Assembly (NCBI GenBank): GCA_963971405.1 | Contig: OZ020491.1 | Coordinates: forward strand, 34,833,019 to 34,897,018 | Direction: 5' to 3' | DNA length: 64,000 nucleotides | From: Psococerastis gibbosa | Taxonomy: Eukaryota; Arthropoda; Insecta; Psocodea; Psocidae | Part shown: positions 36,201 to 48,944 of the stretch, one piece after another | How the letters are laid out: the number at the start of each line of letters is the position of its first letter | How positions within the stretch are numbered: the first letter of the stretch is position 1 | Notes under the pieces: generated by a model | Seen by the model: only the letters and a program-made list of their open reading frames with translations | Databases searched by the model: none | Told to the model about the DNA's origin: nothing | Translations under genes and position numbers: made by a program

Positions 36201-38289
36201 AAAAAAAATAAAATAAGTAAATAGCTATTTTTCGTATTCTTGTCGAATGAATTTTTTTAGCTACATTTACACCGATGAACACGCAGGAGCAATTGCTCAA
36301 TGTTAATTACAATACAGTGAGCCATAATAAGCCAAATTAAGACACCCTTGTCATATCAAGACCTTTAAAAAAAATAAAATAAGTAAATAGCTATTTTTTT
36401 TATTCTTGTCGAATGAATTTTTTTTGGCAACATTTAAACAGATGAACACGCAGGAGCAATTGCTCAATGTCAAGTACAATACAATGAGCCTAAATAAGCA
36501 AAATTAAGACACCTATATCTTTTTAAGACCTTTAAAAAAAATAAAATAAGTAAATAGCTATTTTTCTAATTCTTGTCGAATGAATTTTTTTTAGCTACAT
36601 TTACACCGATGAACACGCACGAGCAATTGGTTAATGTTAAGTACAATACAGTGAGCCAAAATAAGCAAAATTAAGACACCCTTATCATATCACGACCTTT
36701 AAAAAAATAAAATAAGTAAATAGCTATTTTTTTTATTCTTGTCGAATGAATTTCTTTTAGCAACATTTAAACCGATGAACACGCAGGAGCAATTGCTCAA
36801 TGTCAAGTGCAATACATTGAGCTAAAAAAAGCAAAATTAAGACACCTATATCTTTTTAAAACCTTTAAAAAAATAAAATAAGTAAATAGCTATTTTTCTA
36901 ATTCTTGTCGAATGAATTTTTTTTAGCTACATTTACACCGATGAACACGCAGGAGCAATTGCTCAATGTTAATTACAATACAATGAGCCATAATAAGCCA
37001 AATTAAGACACCCGTGTCATACCAAGACCTTTAAAAAAAATAAAATAAGTAAATAGCTATTTTTTTTATTCTTGTCGAATGAATTTTTTTTAGCAACATT
37101 TACACCGATGAACACGCAGGAGCATGTGGCCGATGTTAAGTACAATACAGTGAGCCTAAATAAGCAAATAAGACACCTATATCTTTTTAAGACCTTTAAA
37201 AAAAATAAAATAAGTAAATAGCTATTTTTCTTATTCTTGTCGAATGAATTTTTTTTAGGTACATTTACACCGATGAACACGCAGGAACAATTGCTCAATG
37301 TTAGGTGCAATACATTGAGAGAAAAAAAGCAAAATAAAGACAGCTATATCTTTTTAAAACCTTTAAAAAAATAAAATAAGTAAATAGCTATTTTTCTTAT
37401 TCTTGTCGAATGAATTTTTTTTTAGCTACATTTACACTGATGAACACGCAGGAACAATTGTTCAATGTTAATTACAATACATTGAGCCAAAACAAGCCAA
37501 ATTAAGACACCAGTGTCATATCAAGACCTTTAAAAAAAATAAAATAAGTAAATAGCTATTTTTCGTATTCTTGTCGATTGAATTTTTTGTAGCTACATTT
37601 ACACCGATGAACACGCACGAGCAAGTGGCCAATATTAAGTTCAATACATTGAGCCTAAATAAGCAAAACTAAGACACCTATATCTTTTTAAGACCTTTAA
37701 AAAAAATAAAATAAGTAAATAGCTATTTTTCTTATTCTTGTCGAATGAATTTTTTTTAGCTACATTTACAACGATGAACACGCAGGAGCAATTGCTTAAT
37801 GTTAAGTACAATACAATGAGCCTAAATAATTAAAACTAAGACACCTATATCTTTTTAAGACCTTTAAAAAAAATAAAATAAGTAAATAGCTATTTTTCTT
37901 ATTCTTGTCGAATGAATTTTTTTTAGCTACATTTAAACCGATGAACACGCAGGAGCAATTGCTTAATGTCAAGTACAATACAATGAGCCAAAATAAGCAA
38001 AATTAAGACACCTATATCTTTTTAAAACCTTTAAAAAAATAAAATAAGTAAATAGCTATTTTTCTTATTCTTGTCGAATGAATTTTTTTTAGCTACATTT
38101 ACACTGATGAACACGCAGGAACAATTGCTCAATGTTAATTACAATACAATGAGCCAAAACAAGCCAAATAAAGACACCCGTGTCATATCAAGACCTTTAA
38201 AAAAAATAAAATAAGTAAATAGCTATTTTTCGTATTCTTGTCGAATGAATTTTTTTAGCTACATTTACACCGATGAACACGCAGGAGCA
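33295..38289 (+). repeat. Canonical 30-monomer HOR, reference copy A (4,995 bp)
   Basis: Order: m1-m16, m14-m16, m17-m26, m15 (as m27). Diagnostics: m1 AATTAAATAAG; m2 GAGCCATAATAAGCAAAA; m3 TTAATTTTAAT; m4 CCTTTTGAAAAA; m5 preceded by CACAAAC; m6 TTTAGTAC; m7 ACGATGAGCC, GTCGTATG; m8 AAAACTAAG, TTTCTAAAACC; m9 CACCGTTATC; m10 CCAATTTAAG, TTGCCGAATG; m11 AACATTAAG; m12 TTAAGTGC; m13 preceded by CAGAAGC; m14 TTGCTTAATGTCAAGTAC; m15 AAAACAAGCC, AATAAAGAC; m16 TTGGCAAC; m17 GTCAAGTAC, GAGCCTAAA; m18 TATCACGACC; m19 GTCAAGTGC, GAGCTAAA; m20 TCATACCAAG; m21 GCAAATAAGAC; m22 TTAGGTGC, AGACAGC; m23 CACCAGTGTC; m24 GGCCAATATT; m25 TTGCTTAATGTT with AAAACTAAG; m26 as m14 but usually AGCAAC. Confidence 0.9.
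36292..38289 (+). repeat. Solitary 12-mer segment m16-m26-m15 (1,998 bp)
   Basis: This is the right part of the reference HOR: m16, m17-m26, m15, followed by another m16 at 38290. It has exactly the content and length of the 12-mer amplified at 44949-52253, including AATAATTAAAAC in m25 and AAAATAAAGACAGC in m22. In this place it is single, because the following m16 leads into an m17/m11 hybrid. It is the unamplified counterpart of the 12-mer run. Confidence 0.85.
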
Positions 38290-41200
38290 ATTGCTCAATG
38301 TTAATTACAATACAGTGAGCCATAATAAGCCAAATTAAGACACCCTTGTCATATCAAGACCTTTAAAAAAAATAAAATAAGTAAATAGCTATTTTTTTTA
38401 TTCTTGTCGAATGAATTTTTTTTGGCAACATTTAAACCGATGAACACGCAGGAGCAATTGCTCAATGTCAAGTACAATACAATGAGCCTAAATAAGCAAA
38501 ATTAAGACACCTATATCTTTTTAAGACCTTTAAAAAAAAAAAATAAGTAAATAGCTATTTTTCTTATTCTTGTCGAATGAATTTTTTTTAGGTACATTTA
38601 CACCGATGAACACGCAGGAACAATTGCTCAATGTTAAGTGCAATACATTGAGCCAAAAAAAGCAAAATTAAGACACCTATATCTTTTTAAAACCTTTAAA
38701 AAAAATAAAATAAGTAAATAGCTATTTTTCTTATTCTTGTCGAATGAATTTTTTTTAGCTACATTTACACCGATGAACACGCAGAAGCAATTGCTCAATG
38801 TTAAGTACAATACATTGAGCCAAAATAAGCAAAATTAAGACACCCTTATCATATCAAGACCTTTAAAAAAAATAAAATAAGTAAATAGCTATTTTTTTTA
38901 TTCTTGTCGAATGAATTTTTTTTAGCAACATTTAAACCGATGAACACGCAGGAGCAATTGCTTAATGTTAAGTACAATACATTGAGCCAAAATAAGCAAA
39001 ACTAAGACACCTATATCTTTCTAAAACCTTTAAAAAAAATAAAATAAGTAAATAGCTATTTTTCTTATTCTTGTCGAATGAATTTTTTTTAGCTACATTT
39101 ACACCGATGAACACGCAGGAGCAATTGCTCAATGTTAAGTACAATACAATGAGCCAAAATAAGCAAAATTAAGACACCGTTATCATATCAAGACCTTTAA
39201 AAAAATAAAATAAGTAAATAGCTATTTTTCTTATTCTTGTCGAATGAATTTTTTTTAGCTACATTTACACCGATGAACACGCAGCAGCAATTGCTCAATG
39301 TTAAGTACAATACAATGAGCCAAAATAAGCCAATTTAAGACACCCTTGTCATATCAAGACCTTCAAAAAAAAAATAAGTATATAGCTATTTTTCGTATTC
39401 TTGCCGAATGAATTTTTTGTAGCTACATTTACACCGATGAACACGCAGGGGCAAGTGGCCAATGTTAAGTACAATACAGTGAGCCTAAATAAGCAACATT
39501 AAGACACCTATATCTTTTTAAGACCTTTAAAAAAAAAAAAATAAGTAAATAGCTATTTTTCTTATTCTTGTCGAATGAATTTTTTTTAGGTACATTTACA
39601 CCGATGAACACGCAGGAACAATTGCTCAATGTTAAGTGCAATACATTGAGCCAAAAAAAGCAAAATTAAGACACCTATATCTTTTTAAAACCTTTAAAAA
39701 AAATAAAATAAGTAAATAGCTATTTTTCTTATTCTTGTCGAATGAATTTTTTTTAGCTACATTTACACCGATGAACACGCAGAAGCAATTGCTCAATGTT
39801 AAGTACAATACATTGAGCCAAAATAAGCAAAATTAAGACACCCTTATCATATCAAGACCTTTAAAAAAAATAAAATAAGTAAATAGCTATTTTTTTTATT
39901 CTTGTCGAATGAATTTTTTTTAGCAACATTTAAACCGATGAACACGCAGGAGCAATTGCTTAATGTCAAGTACAATACAATGAGCCAAAATAAGCAAAAT
40001 TAAGACACCTATATCTTTTTAAAACCTTTAAAAAAATAAAATAAGTAAATAGCTATTTTTCTTATTCTTGTCGAATGAATTTTTTTTAGCTACATTTACA
40101 CTGATGAGCACGCAGGAACAATTGCTCAATGTTAATTACAATACAATGAGCCAAAACAAGCCAAATAAAGACACCCGTGTCATATCAAGACCTTTAAAAA
40201 AAATAAAATAAGTAAATAACTATTTTTCGTATTCTTGTCGAATGAATTTTTTTAGCTACATTTACACCGATGAACACGCAGGAGCAATTGCTCAATGTTA
40301 ATTACAATACAGTCAGCCATAATAAGCCAAATTAAGACACCCTCGTCATATCAAGACCTTTAAAAAAAATAAAATAAGTAAATAGCTATTTTTTTTATTC
40401 TTGTCGAATGAATTTTTTTTGGCAACATTTAAACCGATGAACACGCAGGAGCAATTGCTTAATGTCAAGTACAATACAATGAGCCAAAATAAGAAAAATT
40501 AAGACACCTATATCTTTTTAAAACCTTTAAAAAAAATAAAATAAGTAAATAGCTATTTTTCTTATTCTTGTCGAATGAATTTTTTTTAGCCACATTTACA
40601 CCGACGAACACGCAGGAGCAATTGCTCAATGTTTAGTACAATACAATGAGCCAAAATAAGCAAAATTAAGACACCCGTGTCATACCAAGACCTTTAAAAA
40701 AAATAAAATAAGTAAATAGCTATTTTTTTTATTCTTGTCGAATGAATTTTTTTTAGCAACATTTACACCGATGAACACGCAGGAGCATGTGGCCGATGTT
40801 AAGTACAATACAGTGAGCCTAAATAAGCAAATAAGACACCTATATCTTTTTAAGACCTTTAAAAAAAATAAAATAAGTAAATAGCTATTTTTCTTATTCT
40901 TGTCGAATGAATTTTTTTTAGGTACATTTAAACCGATGAACACGCAGGAACAATTGCTCAATGTTAGGTGCAATACATTGAGAGAAAAAAAGCAAAATTA
41001 AGACAGCTATATCTTTTTAAAACCTTTAAAAAAATAAAATAAGTAAATAGCTATTTTTCTTATTCTTGTCGAATGAATTTTTTTTTAGCTACATTTACAC
41101 TGATGAACACGCAGGAACAATTGTTCAATGTTAACTACAATACATTGAGCCAAAACAAGCCAAATTAAGACACCAGTGTCATATCAAGACCTTTAAAAAA

Positions 41201-41952
41201 AATAAAATAAGTAAATAGCTATTTTTCGTATTCTTGTCGATTGAATTTTTTTTAGCTACATTTACACCGATGAACACGCACGAGCAAGTGGCCAATATTA
41301 AGTTCAATACATTGAGCCTAAATAAGCAAAACTAAGACACCTATATCTTTTTAAGACCTTTAAAAAAAATAAAATAAGTAAATAGCTATTTTTCTTATTC
41401 TTGTCGAATGAATTTTTTTTAGCTACATTTACAACGATGAACACGCAGGAGCAATTGCTTAATGTTTAGTACAATACAATGAGCCTAAATAAGCAAAACT
41501 AAGACACCTATATCTTTTTAAGACCTTTAAAAAAAATAAAATAAGTAAATAGCTATTTTTCTTATTCTTGTCGAATGAATTTTTTTTAGCTACATTTAAA
41601 CCGATGAACACGCAGGAGCAATTGCTTAATGTCAAGTACAATACAATGAGCCAAAATAAGCAAAATTAAGACACCTATATCTTTTTAAAACCTTTAAAAA
41701 AATAAAATAAGTAAATAGCTATTTTTCTTATTCTTGTCGAATGAATTTTTTTTAGCAACATTTACACTGATGAACACGCAGGAACAATTGCTCAATGTTA
41801 ATTACAATACAATGAGCCAAAACAAGCCAAATAAAGACACCCGTGTCATATCAAGACCTTTAAAAAAAATAAAATAAGTAAATAGCTATTTTTCGTATTC
41901 TTGTCGAATGAATTTTTTTAGCTACATTTACACCGATGAACACGCAAGAGCA

Positions 41953-44900
41953 ATTGCTCAATGTCAAGTACAATACAATGAGCCTAAATAAGCAAAATTA
42001 AGACACCTATATCTTTTTAAGACCTTTAAAAAAAATTAAATAAGTAAATAGCTATTTTTCTAATTCTTGTCGAATGAATTTTTTTTAGCTACATTTACAC
42101 CGATGAACACGCACGAGCAATTGCTTAATGTTAAGTACAATACAGTGAGCCATAATAAGCAAAATTAAGACACCCTTATCATATCAAGACCTTTAAAAAA
42201 ATAAAATAAGTAAATAGCTATTTTTTTTATTCTTGTCGAATGAATTTTTTTTAGCTACATTTACACCGATGAACACGCAGGAGAAATTGCTCAATGTTAA
42301 TTTTAATACAATGAGCCAAAATAAGCCAAATTAAGACACCCGTGTCATATCAAGACCTTTAAAAAAAATAAAATAAGTATATAGCTATTTTTCGTATTCT
42401 TGTCGAATGAATTTTTTTTAGCTACATTTACACCGATGAACACGCACGAGCAATTGCTCAATGTTAAATTCAATACAGTGAGCCAAAGTAAGCAAAATTA
42501 AGACACCCTTATCATATCAAGACCTTTTGAAAAATAAAATAAGTAAATAGCTATTTTTCTTATTCTTGTCGAATGAATTTTTTTTAGCTACATTTACACC
42601 GATGAACACGCACAAACAATTGCTCAATGTTAAGTACAATACATTGAGCCAAAATAAGCAAAATTAAGACACCTATATCTTTTTAAAACCTTTAAAAAAA
42701 ATAAAATAAGTAAATAGCTATTTTTCTTATTCTTGTCGAATGAATTTTTTTTAGCTACATTTACACCGATGAACACGCAGGAGCAATAGCTCAATGTTTA
42801 GTACAATACAATGAGCCAAAATAAGCAAAATTAAGACACCCTTATCATATCAAGACCTTTAAAAAAAATAAAATAAGTAAATAGCTATTTTTTTTTATTC
42901 TTGTCGAATGAATTTTTTTTAGCAACATTTAAACCGATGAACACGCAGGAGCAAATGCTCAATGTCAAGTACAATACGATGAGCCAAAATAAGCAAAATT
43001 AAGACACTTATATTTTTTTAAAACCTTTAAAAAAATAATATAAGTAAATAGCTATTTTTTTAATTCTTGTCGTATGAATTTTTTTTAGCTACATCTACAC
43101 CGATGAACACGCAGGAGCAATTGCTCAATGTTAAGTACAATACATTGAGCAAAAATAAGCAAAACTAAGACACCTATATCTTTCTAAAACCTTTAAAAAA
43201 AATAAAATAAGTAAATAGCTATTTTTCTTATTCTTGTCGAATGAATTTTTTTTAGCTACATTTACACCGATGAACACGCAGGAGCAATTGCTCAATGTTA
43301 AGTACAATACAATGAGCCAAAATAAGCAAAATTAAGACACCGTTATCATATCAAGACCTTTAAAAAAATAAAATAAGTAAATAGCTATTTTTCTTATTCT
43401 TGTCGAATGAATTTTTTTTAGCTACATTTACACCGATGAACACGCAGCAGCAATTGCTCAATGTTAAGTACAATACAATGAGCCAAAATAAGCCAATTTA
43501 AGACACCCTTGTCATATGAAGACCTTCAAAAAAAAAAATAAGTATATAGCTATTTTTCGTATTCTTGCCGAATGAATTTTTTGTAGCTACATTTACACCG
43601 ATGAACACGCAGGGGCAAGTGGCCAATGTTAAGTACAATACAGTGAGCCTAAATAAGCAACATTAAGACACCTATATCTTTTTAAGACCTTTAAAAAAAA
43701 AAAAATAAGTAAATAGCTATTTTTCTTATTCTTGTCGAATGAATTTTTTTTAGGTACATTTACACCGATGAACACGCAGGAACAATTGCTTAATGTTAAG
43801 TGCAATACATTGAGCCAAAAAAAGCAAAATTAAGACACCTATATCTTTTTAAGACCTTTAAAAAAAATAAAATAAGTAAATAGCTATTTTTCTTATTCTT
43901 GTCGAATGAATTTTTTTTAGCTACATTTACACCGATGAACACGCAGAAGCAATTGCTCAATGTTAAGTACAATACATTGAGCCAAAATAAGCAAAATTAA
44001 GACACCCTTATCATATCAAGACCTTTAAAAAAAATAAAATAAGTAAATAGCTATTTTTTTTATTCTTGTCGAATGAATTTTTTTAGCAACATTTAAACCG
44101 ATGAACACGCAGGAGCAATTGCTTAATGTCAAGTACAATACAATGAGCCAAAATAAGCAAAATTAAGACACCTATATCTTTTTAAAACCTTTAAAAAAAT
44201 AAAATAAGTAAATAGCTATTTTTCTTATTCTTGTCGAATGAATTTTTTTTAGCTACATTTACACTGATGAACACGCAGGAACAATTGCTCAATGTTAATT
44301 ACAATACAATGAGCCAAAACAAGCCAAATAAAGACACCCGTGTCATATCAAGACCTTTAAAAAAAATAAAATAAGTTAATAGCTATTTTTCGTATTCTTG
44401 TCGAATGAATTTTTTTAGCTACATTTACACCGATGAACACGCAGGAGCAATTGCTCAATGTTAATTACAATACAGTGAGCCATAATAAGCCAAATTAAGA
44501 CACCCTTGTCATATCAAGACCTTTAAAAAAAATAAAATAAGTAAATAGCTATTTTTTTTATTCTTGTCGAATGAATTTTTTTTGGCAACATTTAAACCGA
44601 TGAACACGCAGGAGCAATTGCTTAATGTCAAGTACAATACAATGAGCCAAAATAAGCAAAATTAAGACACCTATATCTTTTTAAAACCTTTAAAAAAATA
44701 AAATAAGTAAATAGCTATTTTTCTTATTCTTGTCGAATGAATTTTTTTTAGCTACATTTACACTGATGAACACGCAGGAACAATTGCTCAATGTTAATTA
44801 CAATACAATGAGCCAAAACAAGCCAAATAAAGACACCCGTGTCATATCAAGACCTTTAAAAAAAATAAAATAAGTAAATAGCTATTTTTCGTATTCTTGT

Positions 44901-46946
44901 CGAATGAATTTTTTTAGCTACATTTACACCGATGAACACGCAGGAGCAATTGCTCAATGTTAATTACAATACAGTGAGCCATAATAAGCCAAATTAAGAC
45001 ACCCTTGTCATATCAAGACCTTTAAAAAAAATAAAATAAGTAAATAGCTATTTTTTTTATTCTTGTCGAATGAATTTTTTTTGGCAACATTTAAACCGAT
45101 GAACACGCAGGAGCAATTGCTCAATGTCAAGTACAATACAATGAGCCTAAATAAGCAAAATTAAGACACCTATATCTTTTTAAGACCTTTAAAAAAAATA
45201 AAATAAGTAAATAGCTATTTTTCTAATTCTTGTCGAATGAATTTTTTTTAGCTACATTTACACCGATGAACACGCACGAGCAATTGGTTAATGTTAAGTA
45301 CAATACAGTGAGCCAAAATAAGCAAAATTAAGACACCCTTATCATATCACGACCTTTAAAAAAATAAAATAAGTAAATAGCTATTTTTTTTATTCTTGTC
45401 GAATGAATTTCTTTTAGCAACATTTAAACCGATGAACACGCAGGAGCAATTGCTCAATGTCAAGTGCAATACATTGAGCTAAAAAAAGCAAAATTAAGAC
45501 ACCTATATCTTTTTAAAACCTTTAAAAAAATAAAATAAGTAAATAGCTATTTTTCTAATTCTTGTCGAATGAATTTTTTTTAGCTACATTTACACCGATG
45601 AACACGCAGGAGCAATTGCTCAATGTTAATTACAATACAATGAGCCATAATAAGCCAAATTAAGACACCCGTGTCATACCAAGACCTTTAAAAAAAATAA
45701 AATAAGTAAATAGCTATTTTTTTTATTCTTGTCGAATGAATTTTTTTTAGCAACATTTACACCGATGAACACGCAGGAGCATGTGGCCGATGTTAAGTAC
45801 AATACAGTGAGCCTAAATAAGCAAATAAGACACCTATATCTTTTTAAGACCTTTAAAAAAAATAAAATAAGTAAATAGCTATTTTTCTTATTCTTGTCGA
45901 ATGAATTTTTTTTAGGTACATTTACACCGATGAACACGCAGGAACAATTGCTCAATGTTAGGTGCAATACATTGAGAGAAAAAAAGCAAAATAAAGACAG
46001 CTATATCTTTTTAAAACCTTTAAAAAAATAAAATAAGTAAATAGCTATTTTTCTTATTCTTGTCGAATGAATTTTTTTTTAGCTACATTTACACTGATGA
46101 ACACGCAGGAACAATTGTTCAATGTTAATTACAATACATTGAGCCAAAACAAGCCAAATTAAGACACCAGTGTCATATCAAGACCTTTAAAAAAAATAAA
46201 ATAAGTAAATAGCTATTTTTCGTATTCTTGTCGATTGAATTTTTTGTAGCTACATTTACACCGATGAACACGCACGAGCAAGTGGCCAATATTAAGTTCA
46301 ATACATTGAGCCTAAATAAGCAAAACTAAGACACCTATATCTTTTTAAGACCTTTAAAAAAAATAAAATAAGTAAATAGCTATTTTTCTTATTCTTGTCG
46401 AATGAATTTTTTTTAGCTACATTTACAACGATGAACACGCAGGAGCAATTGCTTAATGTTAAGTACAATACAATGAGCCTAAATAATTAAAACTAAGACA
46501 CCTATATCTTTTTAAGACCTTTAAAAAAAATAAAATAAGTAAATAGCTATTTTTCTTATTCTTGTCGAATGAATTTTTTTTAGCTACATTTAAACCGATG
46601 AACACGCAGGAGCAATTGCTTAATGTCAAGTACAATACAATGAGCCAAAATAAGCAAAATTAAGACACCTATATCTTTTTAAAACCTTTAAAAAAATAAA
46701 ATAAGTAAATAGCTATTTTTCTTATTCTTGTCGAATGAATTTTTTTTAGCTACATTTACACTGATGAACACGCAGGAACAATTGCTCAATGTTAATTACA
46801 ATACAATGAGCCAAAACAAGCCAAATAAAGACACCCGTGTCATATCAAGACCTTTAAAAAAAATAAAATAAGTAAATAGCTATTTTTCGTATTCTTGTCG
46901 AATGAATTTTTATAGCTACATTTACACCGATGAACACGCAGGAGCA
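41953..46946 (+). repeat. Canonical 30-monomer HOR, reference copy B (4,994 bp)
   Basis: It repeats copy A at 33295 monomer for monomer. Shared private changes prove recent common origin: GCAATAGCTC in m6, GACACTTATAT in m7, GAGCAAAAATAAGC in m8, CATATGAAGACC in m10, TTGCTTAATGTTAAGTGC in m12, GTTAATAGC in the first m15 and AATAATTAAAAC in m25. Differences are few: m7 has AATAATATAAG (about 43036), m12 has TTTTTAAGACC (about 43850), and m15 near 46909 reads ATTTTTATAGC. Confidence 0.9.
44949..46946 (+). repeat. 12-mer HOR, unit 1 (1,998 bp)
   Basis: Order: m16, m17, m18, m19, m20, m21, m22, m23, m24, m25, m26, m15. The m16 starts lie at 44949, 46947, 48945 and 50943, exactly 1,998 bp apart. 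Unit 1 still belongs to copy 2 of the 8.66 kb duplication. It has the common GTGTCATACC in m20 (not GTGGCATACC), CAGTGAGCC in m18, and AATAATTAAAAC in m25. Confidence 0.93.
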
Positions 46947-48944
46947 ATTGCTCAATGTTAATTACAATACAGTGAGCCATAATAAGCCAAATTAAGACAC
47001 CCTTGTCATATCAAGACCTTTAAAAAAAATAAAATAAGTAAATAGCTATTTTTTTTATTCTTGTCGAATGAATTTTTTTTGGCAACATTTAAACCGATGA
47101 ACACGCAGGAGCAATTGCTCAATGTCAAGTACAATACAATGAGCCTAAATAAGCAAAATTAAGACACCTATATCTTTTTAAGACCTTTAAAAAAAATAAA
47201 ATAAGTAAATAGCTATTTTTCTAATTCTTGTCGAATGAATTTTTTTTAGCTACATTTACACCGATGAACACGCACGAGCAATTGGTTAATGTTAAGTACA
47301 ATACAATGAGCCAAAATAAGCAAAATTAAGACACCCTTATCATATCACGACCTTTAAAAAAATAAAATAAGTAAATAGCTATTTTTTTTATTCTTGTCGA
47401 ATGAATTTCTTTTAGCAACATTTAAACCGATGAACACGCAGGAGCAATTGCTCAATGTCAAGTGCAATACATTGAGCTAAAAAAAGCAAAATTAAGACAC
47501 CTATATCTTTTTAAAACCTTTAAAAAAATAAAATAAGTAAATAGCTATTTTTCTAATTCTTGTCGAATGAATTTTTTTTAGCTACATTTACACCGATGAA
47601 CACGCAGGAGCAATTGCTCAATGTTAATTACAATACAATGAGCCATAATAAGCCAAATTAAGACACCCGTGGCATACCAAGACCTTTAAAAAAAATAAAA
47701 TAAGTAAATAGCTATTTTTTTTATTCTTGTCGAATGAATTTTTTTTAGCAACATTTACACCGATGAACACGCAGGAGCATGTGGCCGATGTTAAGTACAA
47801 TACAGTGAGCCTAAATAAGCAAATAAGACACCTATATCTTTTTAAGACCTTTAAAAAAAATAAAATAAGTAAATAGCTATTTTTCTTATTCTTGTCGAAT
47901 GAATTTTTTTTAGGTACATTTACACCGATGAACACGCAGGAACAATTGCTCAATGTTAGGTGCAATACATTGAGAGAAAAAAAGCAAAATAAAGACAGCT
48001 ATATCTTTTTAAAACCTTTAAAAAAATAAAATAAGTAAATAGCTATTTTTCTTATTCTTGTCGAATGAATTTTTTTTTAGCTACATTTACACTGATGAAC
48101 ACGCAGGAACAATTGTTCAATGTTAATTACAATACATTGAGCCAAAACAAGCCAAATTAAGACACCAGTGTCATATCAAGACCTTTAAAAAAAATAAAAT
48201 AAGTAAATAGCTATTTTTCGTATTCTTGTCGATTGAATTTTTTGTAGCTACATTTACACCGATGAACACGCACGAGCAAGTGGCCAATATTAAGTTCAAT
48301 ACATTGAGCCTAAATAAGCAAAACTAAGACACCTATATCTTTTTAAGACCTTTAAAAAAAATAAAATAAGTAAATAGCTATTTTTCTTATTCTTGTCGAA
48401 TGAATTTTTTTTAGCTACATTTACAACGATGAACACGCAGGAGCAATTGCTTAATGTTAAGTACAATACAATGAGCCTAAATAATTAAAACTAAGACACC
48501 TATATCTTTTTAAGACCTTTAAAAAAAATAAAATAAGTAAATAGCTATTTTTCTTATTCTTGTCGAATGAATTTTTTTTAGCTACATTTAAACCGATGAA
48601 CACGCAGGAGCAATTGCTTAATGTCAAGTACAATACAATGAGCCAAAATAAGCAAAATTAAGACACCTATATCTTTTTAAAACCTTTAAAAAAATAAAAT
48701 AAGTAAATAGCTATTTTTCTTATTCTTGTCGAATGAATTTTTTTTAGCTACATTTACACTGATGAACACGCAGGAACAATTGCTCAATGTTAATTACAAT
48801 ACAATGAGCCAAAACAAGCCAAATAAAGACACCCGTGTCATATCAAGACCTTTAAAAAAAATAAAATAAGTAAATAGCTATTTTTCGTATTCTTGTCGAA
48901 TGAATTTTTTTAGCTACATTTACACCGATGAACACGCAGGAGCA
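46947..48944 (+). repeat. 12-mer HOR, unit 2 (1,998 bp)
   Basis: It matches unit 1 in order and length. A T-to-G change in m20 gives GTGGCATACC (about 47670), shared only with unit 3. Its m25 keeps AATAATTAAAAC (about 48481). Its m18 has CAATGAGCC where unit 1 has CAGTGAGCC. The m20 change removes a minus-strand stop and lengthens an open frame there from 97 to 113 codons; I attach no coding meaning to this. Confidence 0.93.

Larger units (their letters stand above)
30165..38822 (+). repeat. 8,658 bp tandem duplication, copy 1
   Basis: Corresponding private variants fall 8,658 bp apart in the two copies; for example CATATGAAGACC lies at 34855 and 43513, and the m4 starts lie at 33795 and 42453. 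The unit holds 52 monomers. Sequence shared with copy 2 begins inside an m13-type monomer (about 30165) and runs to about 38530. From there copy 1 goes through an m17/m11 hybrid (GAGCCTAAA, then a pure A-run and TAGGTAC) into m12 and m13, while copy 2 continues into the 12-mers. The boundaries are approximate because flanking monomers are themselves similar. Confidence 0.88.
38823..47188 (+). repeat. 8,658 bp tandem duplication, copy 2
   Basis: It begins at the m13 monomer matching the start of copy 1 and follows it to about 47188. It carries the same marker set (GAGCACGC, AATAACTATT, AAGAAAAATTAAG, TAGCCACATTTACACCGACG, CATATGAAG). One local difference is CAGTCAGCC (about 40311) in m16 where copy 1 has CAGTGAGCC. 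The near identity across 8.4 kb implies the duplication is much younger than the divergence between subclasses. Confidence 0.88.

Noticed and set aside
47624-47965. 113-codon minus-strand frame (also 49622-49963)
   Set aside because: It is the 97-codon frame lengthened by a T-to-G change (GTGTCATACC to GTGGCATACC) that removes a TGA. It is useful as a marker of 12-mer units 2 and 3, but not evidence of coding.
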